64,000 nucleotides of DNA from Anisakis pegreffii (lineage: Eukaryota; Nematoda; Chromadorea; Rhabditida; Anisakidae). The translations under genes and the position numbers were made by a program. Shown here piece by piece: positions 49,996 through 62,500 of this stretch (positions are counted from its first letter, which is position 1; the number at the start of each line of letters is the position of its first letter). The notes under the pieces were generated by a model that was given only the letters and a program-made list of their open reading frames with translations, was not told where the DNA came from and did not search any database. Location of the stretch: contig JAPYMA010001023.1 of NCBI GenBank assembly GCA_035041965.1, positions 124,001 through 188,000 of the forward strand. The letters run 5' to 3'.

Positions 49996-52900
49996 CTACG
50001 ATAACTAATCTCATCAGATAGCTAAGCTAGTTATAGAACACATTACCGAAATGCGTTAGAGTGACTTGAAAAAAAAGAACTTTCCTCAAGCAGGAAATGC
50101 AGTGAATTCAAGTGCAACATCTATCACTTACAAGTGATTGTATCATTAATATCGCGGGTACACGTCGCTATTGTTATCACGAGCAAACGCAGTAGCGATT
50201 GTTGTTTCAGTGAATAAATTTAAAAGCAAAACACAATTCTTTTCATAGGTCTATTATGTGTAATAAGGATACCTAAAACATGATAAATACCTAAACTAAC
50301 GGAAACGATGTTGGCTTCAAATACTTTCGGAATACTATTCTCTATTGTTTGGCAAAATTCGGATGTCAAAATTCTATGTGGCAAAAAAAGTTCGGATCTA
50401 TTCAGAATTCTTATCTCTTTCGTTAAATGAACTTTTGACAGGTTTCTTAATAAGTGAAACATTCTTATCAGCATGGCAATTTCTCCTGCCACGTTTCTGA
50501 ACATTGATATTTCTGTGATAACGCATCCAAAACAGCACCAGAACGCGAAGATGCACAATGAACTTAGAAAAATGATATACTAACCATAAGACTGATGCCT
50601 TAAATATTGGAAGAGGTACATCGTTAGAAACAATCGCAAGCGAACTTCAACTTACGCCAACTTCAGTCATCAAACTATCCCAGATTGTAATCACAACAAC
50701 TGATTCAAAACATCATATTCATGATTATGATAAGGTTCATGGGATTTTCACTCTACACCAATGAGTCGAGCACACCTCACAGAACTCGCATGCATCAAGC
50801 AAACACAGTTATTGGATGTGTGACTTGAGGAAAGAGAATCTAAAACATCATCAGATGCCGCCTGTTGTCACAAATTTCAGTAGATGGTGATTTGTCTTCA
50901 GGCAATGAACCACAAAGATATACGCCCAAAGAATCAGTGGATCTCGAAGTGGTCGTTTTATGCGTTTAAGCGCTGGACAAGATTTGAATTGCTGTTTCAC
51001 TAATCAACTTTTTCTTGCTGACGTGAGACAGAGTTTAAAGGTTGATTGAACGAACGAACGTCAGTGACTTGGAGGAGAAGGAGAAGGAGGAGGTGGAGAA
51101 GGCGACAAAGTAATGTTTCCGTAAAATTTTAGGCTGTATCCTTTCCAATCATCATCATTTCTACTTTATTCACCACTTTTTATGAGTTGTACTTTCGTTC
51201 CACTCCACCACCGCTGAACAACAACACTTACATATGTAAAACCAGTCCATGCATAAATCCCTATTCGAAACGCCCGTTGGGATGACATTTGTCGAGAAAT
51301 GTCAGCTGGTCGTTGTGACGATTCATGGACTTCAAACTATCGAACGTGTTGCTCGTCATTCAGGTGATGGACTATGCAGCAATTCAGAATGTTGTATGCA
51401 CATTAATTAATTTGCGACGTAACGATGACGTATGCCTTCGATTGAGGCTTTGATACGTTTATATATGTCAAAAAAATTTTTTTGATACCTATTTTTGATA
51501 CGTAATAGTTTGTAGTCCATTGACATTTCACTTCTGTTTTAATAAGTTGTAGCACTGAAGTGACGTCAAATTGAAGCATGGTGGAAATTCAGTAAGCAAA
51601 TTGATTGAATGACATTTGAAATTAAATGTGAACCGGATTGTGAGTGTAGATGTATGATTACTGGTCGAGATACCACATGAAATTGCATAACGCACGATTG
51701 GGAATGTTCAAAGATACTTGATTCGCCGAGAACGTTAAGTAAAGAATGCGCAAACAAACATTAATTTAGTACCAATAATTCCCTGCAATCGTTCAGCGGA
51801 TTCGTCCTCAACTATTCAAAAAAAAACAACTGAACTCAGCCGAAGAAAAAAAAAAGTGAATGTAATGATACGTTTGACCTAGTTTAGCTATAGAATCTGG
51901 TGAAATCTTATTCACCGCTCAGTATTCCCTAGGATTCAATGTAAACTATAAATTGGGAAATGTTATTTGAATCAGCTAACTCTCAGTGTAATCTTCGTCG
52001 GAATGTAGAAGTAGATGTAAGCTTCAAATATATTTTCAACTGGCTCAGTGAACATCACCTTGTAACAGTATTTTGATCTAATCTCTTCACACAATCAGTG
52101 AACTTTGAGCAGATCAAAATTTTCATTTTGCCATTGATTTGAGGTGTGAGAATCGTGATATCGAATTTCGAAAGCAAAATTCAACAACAACCTCAAATTG
52201 CACTCACAATCAGTCTAAGGGTGATAGCAGTTAGTACATGAGTCAGTCAGGCTGAGGTATAACTGGGCTGAGATTGAAGCTCATCTCATGCTGAGTTTCG
52301 TGAGACTCAGTCGAAGTCTTATCTCATGGCATGAGATAAGGCTCACTGCGCGCGGTTAATGCACATGTGACTCGGGGAGGCGCTGGAGTTGAACATGAGA
52401 TTCACAATGACGTCTGCCACTGTTTGGGGCTGACGTTCATCTCATGTTTAGACTGAAGCTTACCATAGAACTCGGGCTATCGCTCGCTTCGTGGAGGCTT
52501 GTCTAATGCTTAGGCTGAGGCCCACTAAGACTAAGTAATTTCATGGTGACATGGACGACTGATGTTCATCGGCACAAATTCAACTCAGCACCATGACGGA
52601 ACTTGACGCTTCATCCGAATCTTTGGCTACGGCTTGTGAAAGGATCAAGACTAAGGCTTATCCCTGTTTACGATGAGGCATGGTTTTCGCTCAAGTTCCG
52701 AACCGAAAATTTGTGGCTCAAGACATCTTCTCTTAATGTTTCATTCCGATTTTTGAATCTAAAACATTTGAGTGAAATTTCAAAAAGTTGGTTAGAAGTT
52801 CGATTCTAGAAGCGAAACTTCGATGCAAAGCATTCCAAAATTTAGAAAAATTCAGTCAAATTTCCACTTGGAACTTCGAACAGATTCGATTTCTGAGAAA

Positions 52901-53819
52901 ATCCGAACGTTTCGTCTGGGTTTATTGCAAACTGGAAACTTATATAAACAACTAGTTCTTTACGCTCGGCAATTTGTGAATGGGACAACATAAACTTCGC
53001 TATTGGACCTATGCAAAGAAAAGCAGTTCCATCCGTCCCGCTTGTACCCATCCACCTTGGTCAATTTCGAGCACGACTTTGATCAGCGGGTAAGATCACT
53101 GAGCACTAGAACAACTCCGACACAAAGTCCTGCTAATATGAAGAAAATGCTCTGGAGAGGTACACGACTATCGCTGGAGAGGTCCACTGGATTGGATATG
53201 GAGTCAAACTGATGGGAGGGATGAATCTATCTTGTGTTTATATAGCGGTCTGAAATGAGGCGTTTTGGTTTATTAATGAAAGGACATTTAACTAACAAAT
53301 GATTTCAAAGCTAACACGTGCAAACTAGAGTGTTTCGACTGGGTGCAAATGTTGATTGGTTGAGAGTTAGAAATACAGAAGTTGCACGAAATCAAAGAAT
53401 AAAGATACGATCGGGCGATGACATTAACCTTTCTAATGCATCTGTTTCAAACGATTATCGAAATCACTTTGAACACACACGCAAAAATTCACAATCATGC
53501 AATCACTCAAATAATGCTCTGTTAATCTCTTATCATAATGCTGATTTATTGCGTGTTTGAAGGGTGTACATTTGTGTGTGTTCGTCAGTTGAGAACTCAT
53601 TTAGTTGTCGTTTCGTCAACAATTTTACTTCGTTTACAATGGTTTTTTTTTGATAATAGTTAAGAGTTGAGGAATATTCTGATTATCTGATTAAGAAAGT
53701 ACAAAAATAACAATCCTTATCATGCATTCCAGGAAAGAAAATGCGTGATAAGAATTATAATTCAACAATTACAGTTATAATTTCTTTGACACTTTATATT
53801 TTTTGAGCATATCAGACGG
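49996..53819. other. Intergenic or unresolved region
   Basis: It may contain the 5' exons of the upstream operon gene (minus strand), but none was identified with confidence. A purine-rich GGAGAAGGA run lies at about 51,070-51,105. A degenerate repeat island made of GAGGCTTAGGCT/CTCATGCTNAG words covers about 52,215-52,530. Open frames around 52,842-53,212 have a few coding-like features and a possible CGG|GTAAGA donor near 53,090 but no recognised product. Confidence 0.35.
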
Positions 53820-54180
53820 CATTTAACGGTACCCAAAAACTTTACCTAAAGATGTTTTACCTAAGGACAGTTTACCTAAAGACACATTGCCTAACGGACA
53901 GTTCATCTTTATTACCGGTGATGGACAGCTTGCTTCAGCAGTCTCCTTCAAGGAACTATGTTTGGTTTCGTACATAACACATTTCCCATAAGAATAAAAG
54001 ATGTTATTTATTATTAATTATGCATGTCAAAATACATGAAATTAGGCAAGAAGACATTATGCAAAATTGCCATTAGGCAAACTGTCCGTTAAGCAAAGTG
54101 TCCGTCAGGCAATGTGTCTTTAGGCAAACTGTCCTTAGGCAAAACGTCTTTAGACAAACTATCCGGTCACGACATTTCAC
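53820..54180. mobile_element. Foldback element copy 3 with 8-bp target duplication
   Basis: A 345-bp element (53828-54172) is flanked by CATTTAAC (53820-53827) and CATTTCAC (54173-54180), one mismatch. The left end reads GGTACCCAAAAACTTTACCTAAAG and the right end, reversed, begins CGTGACCGGATAGTTTGTC, matching the outer ends of copies 1 and 2. Arms carry the same CTAACGGACAGTT-type units, but the centre (about 53,912-54,050) is unrelated to that of the other two copies, so the centre can be exchanged or captured. No coding capacity. Confidence 0.7.
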
Positions 54181-57100
54181 ATATTATTCAAATGAAAACT
54201 ACGAATATTTGATAAGATGAAACGCTTTTCAATTTAGCGGTCGAGAGTTAATCAAATGTAATCGGATATGAACACGGTTATCATATGATTAATATGATTA
54301 TCGTATGCAATTCTGTCTTAATTCTCTGTCTTAATCGGTGTCCACCCTTCACCGAGCTATGTTATCATGCCTTATAGTCAGAGATTCACTCCCCAACCAA
54401 AATCATCGTCTATTCGTCCGGAGTTAAGTGTGTACAACGACCATCTAGCATTCGCCTTTTCAGATCAGATCGACAACCATTCTGATTTAATCGTGCACCT
54501 AGTCGAAGATTGTCACCAAGTTGCCTGTTTCTCAAATGAAGTACTATACAGTAACCGTTCTCGAAACTGATCGTGAGTAAAAACCTTGCGAACATTTCAA
54601 TGAAATCGTTGTGCAATTGATAATTTCGCATCAAAACTGATTTGTTGCAATAAATGAATGACGACGAATACAATACGACATGAAGAATTGTATGAAATTG
54701 GATAATTCTGCATATTTTTAGCGATTATTTTCTCGAAACTAATGCAAATATGGTAGAGGTGATACTCGATAAGAAAAGGCTAAAAACTTGCGATCATTTT
54801 TGTGAATTCATTGCGTTTCCATCAAGATACCATTTTTGTCCAATGACACCGAAACCCGTCTATTCGTCCGTACTTAAGGTTGAGGAACACTGCTCTGAAG
54901 GAGCCATTCACCATGTAGTTGTGATCAGAAGTTACATGCTCTTCTCCTTATGTAATCTACCACTATTTTGCGAAAAAACGAAAAACTTTCAACAAAATAA
55001 TGGGAAGAACTGATATATGCATGTTGGAACATCAATAATAGCAGGTGTTTGTACAATTGCACAACATCAGTATGTCGCATAAGGTCAAGAGTTCACATGC
55101 AGAAGCTTCGATTGGCTCGCACAATATGTGTTCATTTGAGAGCAACCATGTCATTGATCCACATTTGTCTGGGGAGCACCTCTCATTTACATTCTTCTCA
55201 TTTACATTCTGATGCCATGAATCGCTCATCTTTCATTTGCTTCAAAGTTTCCATGTTCACCTTGCTTAAAATTAGTACAACTCATTGCCAGAGAGGACTA
55301 ACTGTAAGAATGGCCCAATGAAAGCGCTGTTTTTCAGACAAACGTTTCAAATCATTCGAATATTCAAACTGAAGTCTGGTTACACGTCAAAAATTCATCA
55401 TTCAATGAATTGCTTCCCTTTGAACGATTCATGAGTTTCATGTGCCATAATGCATTTCCCACCTCAACAATATATGCCCAGTTTTCAAAACATTTTCCCA
55501 TCAGTCATGATAGCAAAAACGAACAAAATGATGGAATCCTTGTTACAGTTTATAAGAGATTCTCAAATCACACGACGTCTTATGAATATGCGAAGACATT
55601 CGGTAACCAAAGAATTGTCTGGTTGGAATGGGTTCATTGGTTGAGAGGAGCTGAATTGAATGGACTTTTGAAATTACTTTTACGTAATGAAACCAATGAT
55701 AACGTCGAATTGTATTGTAAAGACGTACAATTGTCTTGGATCATATTCGACTGATCATTACCGAATGAATGCCTTTCATATTAATTCGTTTATGAACAAA
55801 TTAATTATCTTCAAAATAAAAAGAAGTGAATGCACTTTGATGAATAGTTTTGAACGTTTGATGAACAAGCGATTCAATTCAATCGTGCTGTCAACATAAG
55901 GGCAAACTAGGTTCACAATCACTTATAAGTATTTACAGGAAATTTATGATTCCAGTTTTATTCAAAAACAAGACGAACAAACATTAAAATTCAACTGATT
56001 TGTTCCAGTTTTCATACTGATTTCCGCTGCACTTACGTTTACAAAAAACATCCACATAATAATGGGATCAATACAATAATAGTGTTATGACAAGCAACCG
56101 ACTGAAAGAATTTGAAGCTCACGCTTTAAAAGACTCTTTTATTTTCAGGTAATCAAAATCTACAAAACTGTCCGAAACGATCATCTTCAGCATGCTCTTA
56201 AGATTTCAAAAGGTCAACATTCGCCTGATAAAAGCTTTCCACTTTCTACTAACTTTCACCATGAAATTTTTTTGTTCGTAGATGGCATTGAAGTGAACAC
56301 TTCTCATCAATTCCAGAGTGCACTGGAATAATTACGAACTTGTTACTGGTCAATCATGAATTTAAGATTCCCATACACTCTGTGTTACCATCGATTAGTA
56401 ACACTGGAATTCTTTGGTTGGCTTTATTCATAGCATTTTCCGCAGAATATGTCTCTAGATTTAGAGAGAATTTTCTACTTTCACAATATATCCGCTAACA
56501 TAGTTTCGCAAGCATTTCATTGCCACAATGGACGACTGAGATCTACAAGAGATCACTGGAGTGCGATAAAATTGGGCATGCAAACTCCAGGCAAGAAATA
56601 ACCTTATTAACGGCAAAACCTTTTCAAGTTCTCAGCAGTGTTTCAAGATTTCTTCGAATTTGCTTCTTCAGCAGTACGGTGGTAGCAGATAAGTAAATGT
56701 TTCATTATCAGTCGCTCGCCAATGGTTCTCATTTCAATATTGTCATATATTATATTCTTCTCAATGAGCGAATCACACTTTGAGGTGGTAACTGCTGGCT
56801 CGGGTGATAAAAATGTGGTCATTCACCGCGAATTACTCACATGAACGAACAAGCACGAATGAATCACTCACGGCATCCTTATTAGAGCTAAAAGCTGCCA
56901 AGTTCTACTGTAATAATTCAATTTTGCTGATCAATTTGACGCTCATGTATGAAAACGAACATAGCACTATAAGCAGTTGCAGATTATCCGTGCGAATTTT
57001 GCAAAATGAATTTTTGAGAGATCTCACGAATACGAAAGTAAATCCGTGATACGAAAGTAAATCTTACGAAAGTAAATCCGTGGGCAAAAAACCGAAAGGA

Positions 57101-59005
57101 AAACATTTTGATGTTGAATTCTGAAAGTTTTATGAACTATGAAACTGACTTCACGCTGCAGATAAATAATAGTGCAAAGGAAATAAATTTAACATATTAA
57201 AGATGATACTGTAATGTGACATTTCAACTTAAATTAATGAAAAAATTGGTGAGAAGACTGTAGCGAACTGCTGGACCGGGCATTGAAAAGCTCAGATCAC
57301 GCGTCCTTTCACTGAATAGTAAACAGTGATGACATCCGATTGAAAGTTCAGTTATGCCGAAATCCGATTGAATTGCTTTTTCAAAATTTCAAAAATTCAG
57401 TGTTCCGACCAAACCACAAAATTAATTCTCTGCTCAGAATGTGAATCTCGGAAATCCGATCAGAATTTATCAGTTTTTACCGATTGTACTTCGCTTTATT
57501 ATCATCACTGCTCGCTAAGCAGTAAATTTTACAACTGAAGAATGATTTGGTCAGTTGCGAGAACTGCGATTCATCGAGAGCAATGATTATTCTGAAAAAA
57601 AAAGAACATCTCGCTGTGTCGTTGAGCTAATTCGTCATTCTTCAATTTATGGGTGTGTTAAGTTCACATCATTCCTTTGAATGACAACAATCGCAGTGTG
57701 AAATTTTCGAGAGTGAGAATGCCGGCTCATAATGAGCAATTCACAGATCTTTTATAATGTGAATGAAACTTTAAGAAATTCACAAAGAAGCTTATAATGA
57801 GAAATTCACAATGTAGTTAGTTTATTCTCATTCGTGCGAATTCGGCTTAAGCATAATCCAGAGCTAATTTCCCAGGTGACGATTAGGCTTGCACTCGTCA
57901 TACTTTGGCTGAGAGATACATTGGTGAGAAGACGGTAGCGTTGAGTTAAGATACCTTGATATGCTCACTGAGAGTTAAGATACCTTGATGTAAATTGTCA
58001 AGAGTAACAAAATGATGACTGAAACACAGCGATGAGTGAGTAGCACGATGACTGTTCGCTGCTATGTTCACAACGACGACACTGAAGGATCACGAAGCAT
58101 CTGGTTGTTTTCATCATGACCACCAGTCACACACACATTCATCGTAAAAGACAACCGTTTTGGAGCAAACAAACATGAGAATGATTCACTTTTGGTGAGT
58201 AACCAATCGGCGCTTGAACCCATTTTCGATGAAAAGTTTTCTGATGGATGCACTGCTGCTATATTGATGGAATATTGTTTGAAACACTTCGTTTCGTTGA
58301 CTCGATGTTGCACTATAGAATGTTGTATTATATAGTGCATCGAGTCGATTAATTTGACAACTTTTCGAGAAATAAAAACGAAAAAATTTGCATGGCAAGG
58401 CAGATTTTTTTCGTCTGATCTAATATTCTAGATATCCATTTAATATTCTCGATGTTTTTCTCATCTGTTTAATTCTGTGAGAACTTTAAATTAGTTTTTT
58501 GACATTTCTATCGCTTCTCATATCTGAATCCGATGAATTAATTCAGTACCTTTTCCGCATAGATGACTCTTTGATAAATTCACAGTGCACAAAGAGCCAT
58601 TAGTTTACAGCCGGTTCTTGAACTTTCAGTTTTTTCCTCGAAATAAAACGTTCTGTTTCGGAAAATTTTCTCAAATTCCAACAAAATTCAGTATGTCACG
58701 CTATTGCACAAGAAATAAAGCATGGTTCGCGCAAATAAAATTAGATTTTAAAAATTCTTCAACAGAATAGCAATATAGTTCACTAAAACACTATTGAGTA
58801 AATAAGCATCGTTGAAGATGCACTAAACTGTTCACAGTAGGTGAGGGTGGTTAACCTCTAAGACGGCTAAACGAAAGCTATCCTAGACTTTGGCTTAAGC
58901 TCAGGCTGCTTCACCTCGATTCGAGTTCAGATCATCGCCAAAAAGGACTCTAGCCTCAAAAAACAAAGATACTTTCACCATGACGTTTCACATCACAACT
59001 GGTCC
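54181..59005. other. Intergenic or unresolved region with several plus-strand frames
   Basis: Several plus-strand frames have mildly coding-like composition but no domain and no coherent splicing: 54,367-54,570, 54,750-55,013, 55,410-55,754 (114 codons, the best of them, with RIVWLEWVHWLRGAELNG) and 56,804-57,049. They could be fragments of a rapidly evolving gene. Simple repeats are a TACGAAAGTAAATCCGTG-type tandem at about 57,029-57,080 and a GAGTTAAGATACCTTGAT direct repeat near 57,942-57,990. An imperfect hairpin lies at 58,297-58,348, and a GGCTTAAGCTCAGGCT-type island at about 58,861-58,925. Confidence 0.35.
58297..58348. repeat. Imperfect hairpin
   Basis: The left arm TTGACTCGATG + TTG + CACTATA pairs with 58331-58348 (TATAGTGCATCGAGTCGA). 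The arms are about 18 bp, with a 3-nt insertion in the left arm and a 13-nt loop. No role is known. Confidence 0.6.
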
Positions 59006-59187
59006 AGTTATAAGTAGTGTTCGTTGAGGAACGGGATACCCGATGGTGAACACGGGGTGCGCTAACTTTTCCTCGCAATTTGCTTCCCGACTTTTTTAGC
59101 GGGGATCCCCCACCTGTCCAGTTTCCTCTTCGTGATATCCCCCGTACCGTCCGAAAAACTGCTCCACGATGAACACTAGTTATAAGT
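59006..59187. mobile_element. 162-bp inverted-repeat element with 10-bp target duplication
   Basis: The element (59016-59177) begins AGTGTTCGTTGAGG and ends with the reverse complement of AGTGTTCATCGTGG: 7 perfect terminal bases and 11 of 14 overall. The exact 10-bp direct repeat AGTTATAAGT flanks it at 59006-59015 and 59178-59187. The interior is GC-rich compared with its surroundings (CGGGATACCC, GCGGGGATCCCCC) and has no credible gene. The structure fits a miniature element moved by a transposase that makes 8-10 bp duplications, such as the MULE group; the superfamily is inference. A further AGTTATAAGC lies at 59200, so local repetition of this word cannot be excluded. Confidence 0.65.
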
Positions 59188-59563
59188 ATGGCGACCATTA
59201 GTTATAAGCAAAAACGATTCAGTAACATCTTTCGATGACCAACCGATGTAAGCTCATGACGATCTTTGTTTTTATTGAGAGGATGACGATAATCATGATG
59301 CAAAGAGAGGAGCCAAATGAGACTCGATTATGAGGAAAAAATATTCATTTGTTAGGATTACTGTACTTATTTACTGATTGAAAAATGAATAAATCAACAA
59401 ACGTTTCAGCAAAAGTGCGAACAAATCAGTTTAATCATGCAGAAAATGTCAAACTGATTTGCATTGCACACACTCAAAATCTGCTTATTAAGCGATTTAT
59501 TGTAAATTTTGAATAAATTTTATTTTGACATTAACCATTCACGCTGATAAACATCATTTTATA

Positions 59564-59564
59564 G
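59564..59564 (+). promoter_or_regulatory. Possible trans-splice or 5'-UTR acceptor before the serpin-like gene
   Basis: TTTTATAG ends 11 nt before the chosen ATG at 59576. This short distance is typical of nematode spliced-leader acceptors, but an ordinary 5'-UTR intron would look the same. Confidence 0.35.
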
Positions 59565-59575
59565 ATTTGGTAGGG

Positions 59576-62500
59576 ATGGCAACCGGTCAAGTGGATACCG
59601 GCCAGCCGGCGGATGATGCTGGGCCTAGCAAATTGCCTCCACCGATTTCATCTCCATGGCATAAAGCGACTTGGGGTTAGTGATATGGCTTATGAGATGA
59701 GACATGAGATCGACATGAACTTCAACCTGTTCGGTGACCATACGAAAGCACTGAATGTTTCAGGTGACTGGGAGTTCCTGCCGTTGGTTGATTTTGGATT
59801 AACAATTATGCGAATGACACCATCGAAAAAATTAAACAAAACGTATATGCCGGCTGCAGAATTGGTTGGTTTAAAGCTGGCTGATAAACAATCCAGTTCA
59901 GCATCTCAGTTGATTGAGTACTGCTCAGCTGCTTCTTATTTGATTAGATACATTGCTATTAATGCAATGATTATCCCATGATCAGTTGCATTTGCATATC
60001 AACATTAATATATTAAATCTTCCAACTGATCCACGTGCAGGCTGTTTACATTGAGTTGTTTACACGATGTTGTGTTATCAAATTAATTGCTCATCTTTGA
60101 TCAATATTGCATTGCAACTAATCAAAACAACCTCGAGGCATAGTAATTTCGTGACATTACCTCTTTTTCATTAATTTTTAAACCTTCCTAACTTAGCTAT
60201 GGTTGAATTCAGGAGAAGTATCGTTATACGCATGAGCGTAGTAATGTGTCTCTGTGTCCACTGCAAATATTACGTGGCTTCGGTGCACTCCATCTGATCG
60301 CCGATGGTAAAACGGAACAAGCGATTTCGGATATTATCACACAAGGTCAGGAAAATGTGATTGACGGCTGATCAAATGGATACGAAACTTGAAAGACTGG
60401 GAAAGAGTTTCGAAAGCTAGAGGAAATGAACTCTCGTCATGATGCTATAGAAATGACGTCGAAAGGCTTAGGGTTAAGAAGTGTTCTGTGAACGATGCTA
60501 TCGGAACAAGTATTTCTTTTGCAGAACATGCTCAAAAAACTAGCCAAAAACCTAATCAACAATTACAGCTGATCACGAGTTTATGCCTCTCTGTCATCAC
60601 CAATCTCATAAATATCACATTCTTCATTCCTTGATATCCTCATTTCCGCATAGTTAACCATAATAGCGTTAGAAATGCTCAAATGACGCAAGTTGACCTT
60701 CAGTTATATCATGGATAAGGGAATAATCTGACTGATAATCGCACCAATCATTAGTTGGAATTTTTGCATTAGTGATAATTCCTTCGGCGTTTATTTTTGC
60801 GATTGCACTGATTTATATCGAAACACAAAGCATTCATAAGATACAAACACAACAGGGAGGAGATCCTCCAAGCAAGATATACGAAAGTTATATTTCATCA
60901 TCCGAATCGATAGTGCATAATATCCGTGTACATCTTATGCATATTCAGCTAAGTACAGATTTAAAGGTTGAATTTATGTATCACTTTGGTGTCCCTCACG
61001 AATCGTCTCTTTCGCGTTCCGTCGCGATAAATTCAGTTGAAATGCTGGCATTTCAGCAGTTCAGTTCGCTTTTCACTTTATTTAGTGTTTATTTAATTAA
61101 CGATTCAATACTTTTAGCGCTGAACGGTTACACAATATCGAATCGTATGAACGTTCAAGATGAACTAGCCAAACTCTACAGTACTTTTTTCGAGCCACTC
61201 GGTTGCGCTATTATCAGAATTTACATGGAAGATAGTCACATCTTACCGTTTGATGAGCAACTCCTCAAAGTAGTTGATTCAAAATATCTGGAGAGGGTTA
61301 GTTAATTCAAAATATTTGGAGAAAAGATTAGTGGAAATTCTCAAAATTATTCTTACTGCTTACTGAAAAATTTATAAGTTTGGATTGCAAGTGACCAAAA
61401 CAAAAACTGGTCGTGATTTTTCGAAAATCTCATGAATGGTTCAATAATAGAAATAATTTCCTAAACTAATTTTTGTCGCAAAGCCTGTAGTAATCACATA
61501 AGGGTTATATCGTAGTCTACTGATATTAATATTTCACCATCCGTATAAAATGTTCTATGACGGACCTTCTTGACGAAAAAAGTTAACGCACGCTAATGCA
61601 CCGTAATGAACTGACTTGGTGAGCGATTTGAGTAATGTTTAAGAAGAAACCAGAAAAAGAAACGGAATCTGAGGAAGAGAACGATAAGAGACGAGTGATA
61701 AATCCGATGTGCTTCGTAATGAATCCGACTGGAAATACCACCGTTGCAACGATGGAACGCGACATGCTGGTTGGTAGCAAAACAATTCATTTCAACTCAA
61801 GCCTGCTGATCGAGTGAAAACCCGTTATGCCCTGAGAAATTTATGCAAATTCCCGATTTTTGGCACGATTAAGCACTCAATGCAGTTACTGCTCAAAATG
61901 CTCAAAATTCAGCAACAGAGTTGATTCAAAATATCCATTTTTGATCGTTCACCTTTATTTTGTTACTCATGATTCCATTTAGACTTTGAATTATAATAAA
62001 ATACTTTGAAGGACTTGAGGGAAAATATTTGACGCATATGAAAGGTGTTTTTCATTTGCTTAGTAATCTTTCGATATTGAATGCTGTTACAAGTGAACGT
62101 GATTTCAGAAGGCCTCAAAAGGACGCATCCAGTATGCGATACGTCACGATATGCCTCCAAACTGGCGTAGTCGACTTTCACTAGTGACAACATTCGATGG
62201 CACGTTCTACTGGCATACACCGGCACGAGTCGATGTCAAGATATTGAATTTCTACGAAAGTTACACCAAAGATCCAAAATATCGTTCAGTGGTCAGTTAG
62301 TCTCTGCATTTTGTTCTCGAATTGCTATCAGATCACGCATCGATACTGTAAACAATGCTTGAAGATATCAATTGTTCATTCAGTGTTCTTATACACAATT
62401 GAATGTTACTATTCGGGCTGTTGTTGATTTCAAATTCAAATATACCGAAAATGGCATTTATTCGCGACACTTCAGGTGAAAACGTATTGTTGTGATGGCT

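Noticed and set aside
56760..56840. WD40-like peptide (VVTAGSGDKNVVIHREL)
   Set aside because: A single short stretch that hits a stop at once, with no neighbouring repeats or splice sites.
61635..61817. 60-codon frame (Lys/Glu-rich) inside the serpin-like gene as an extra exon
   Set aside because: No acceptor or donor fits the phase-0 junction between 61269 and 62109, and the serpin alignment needs nothing there.
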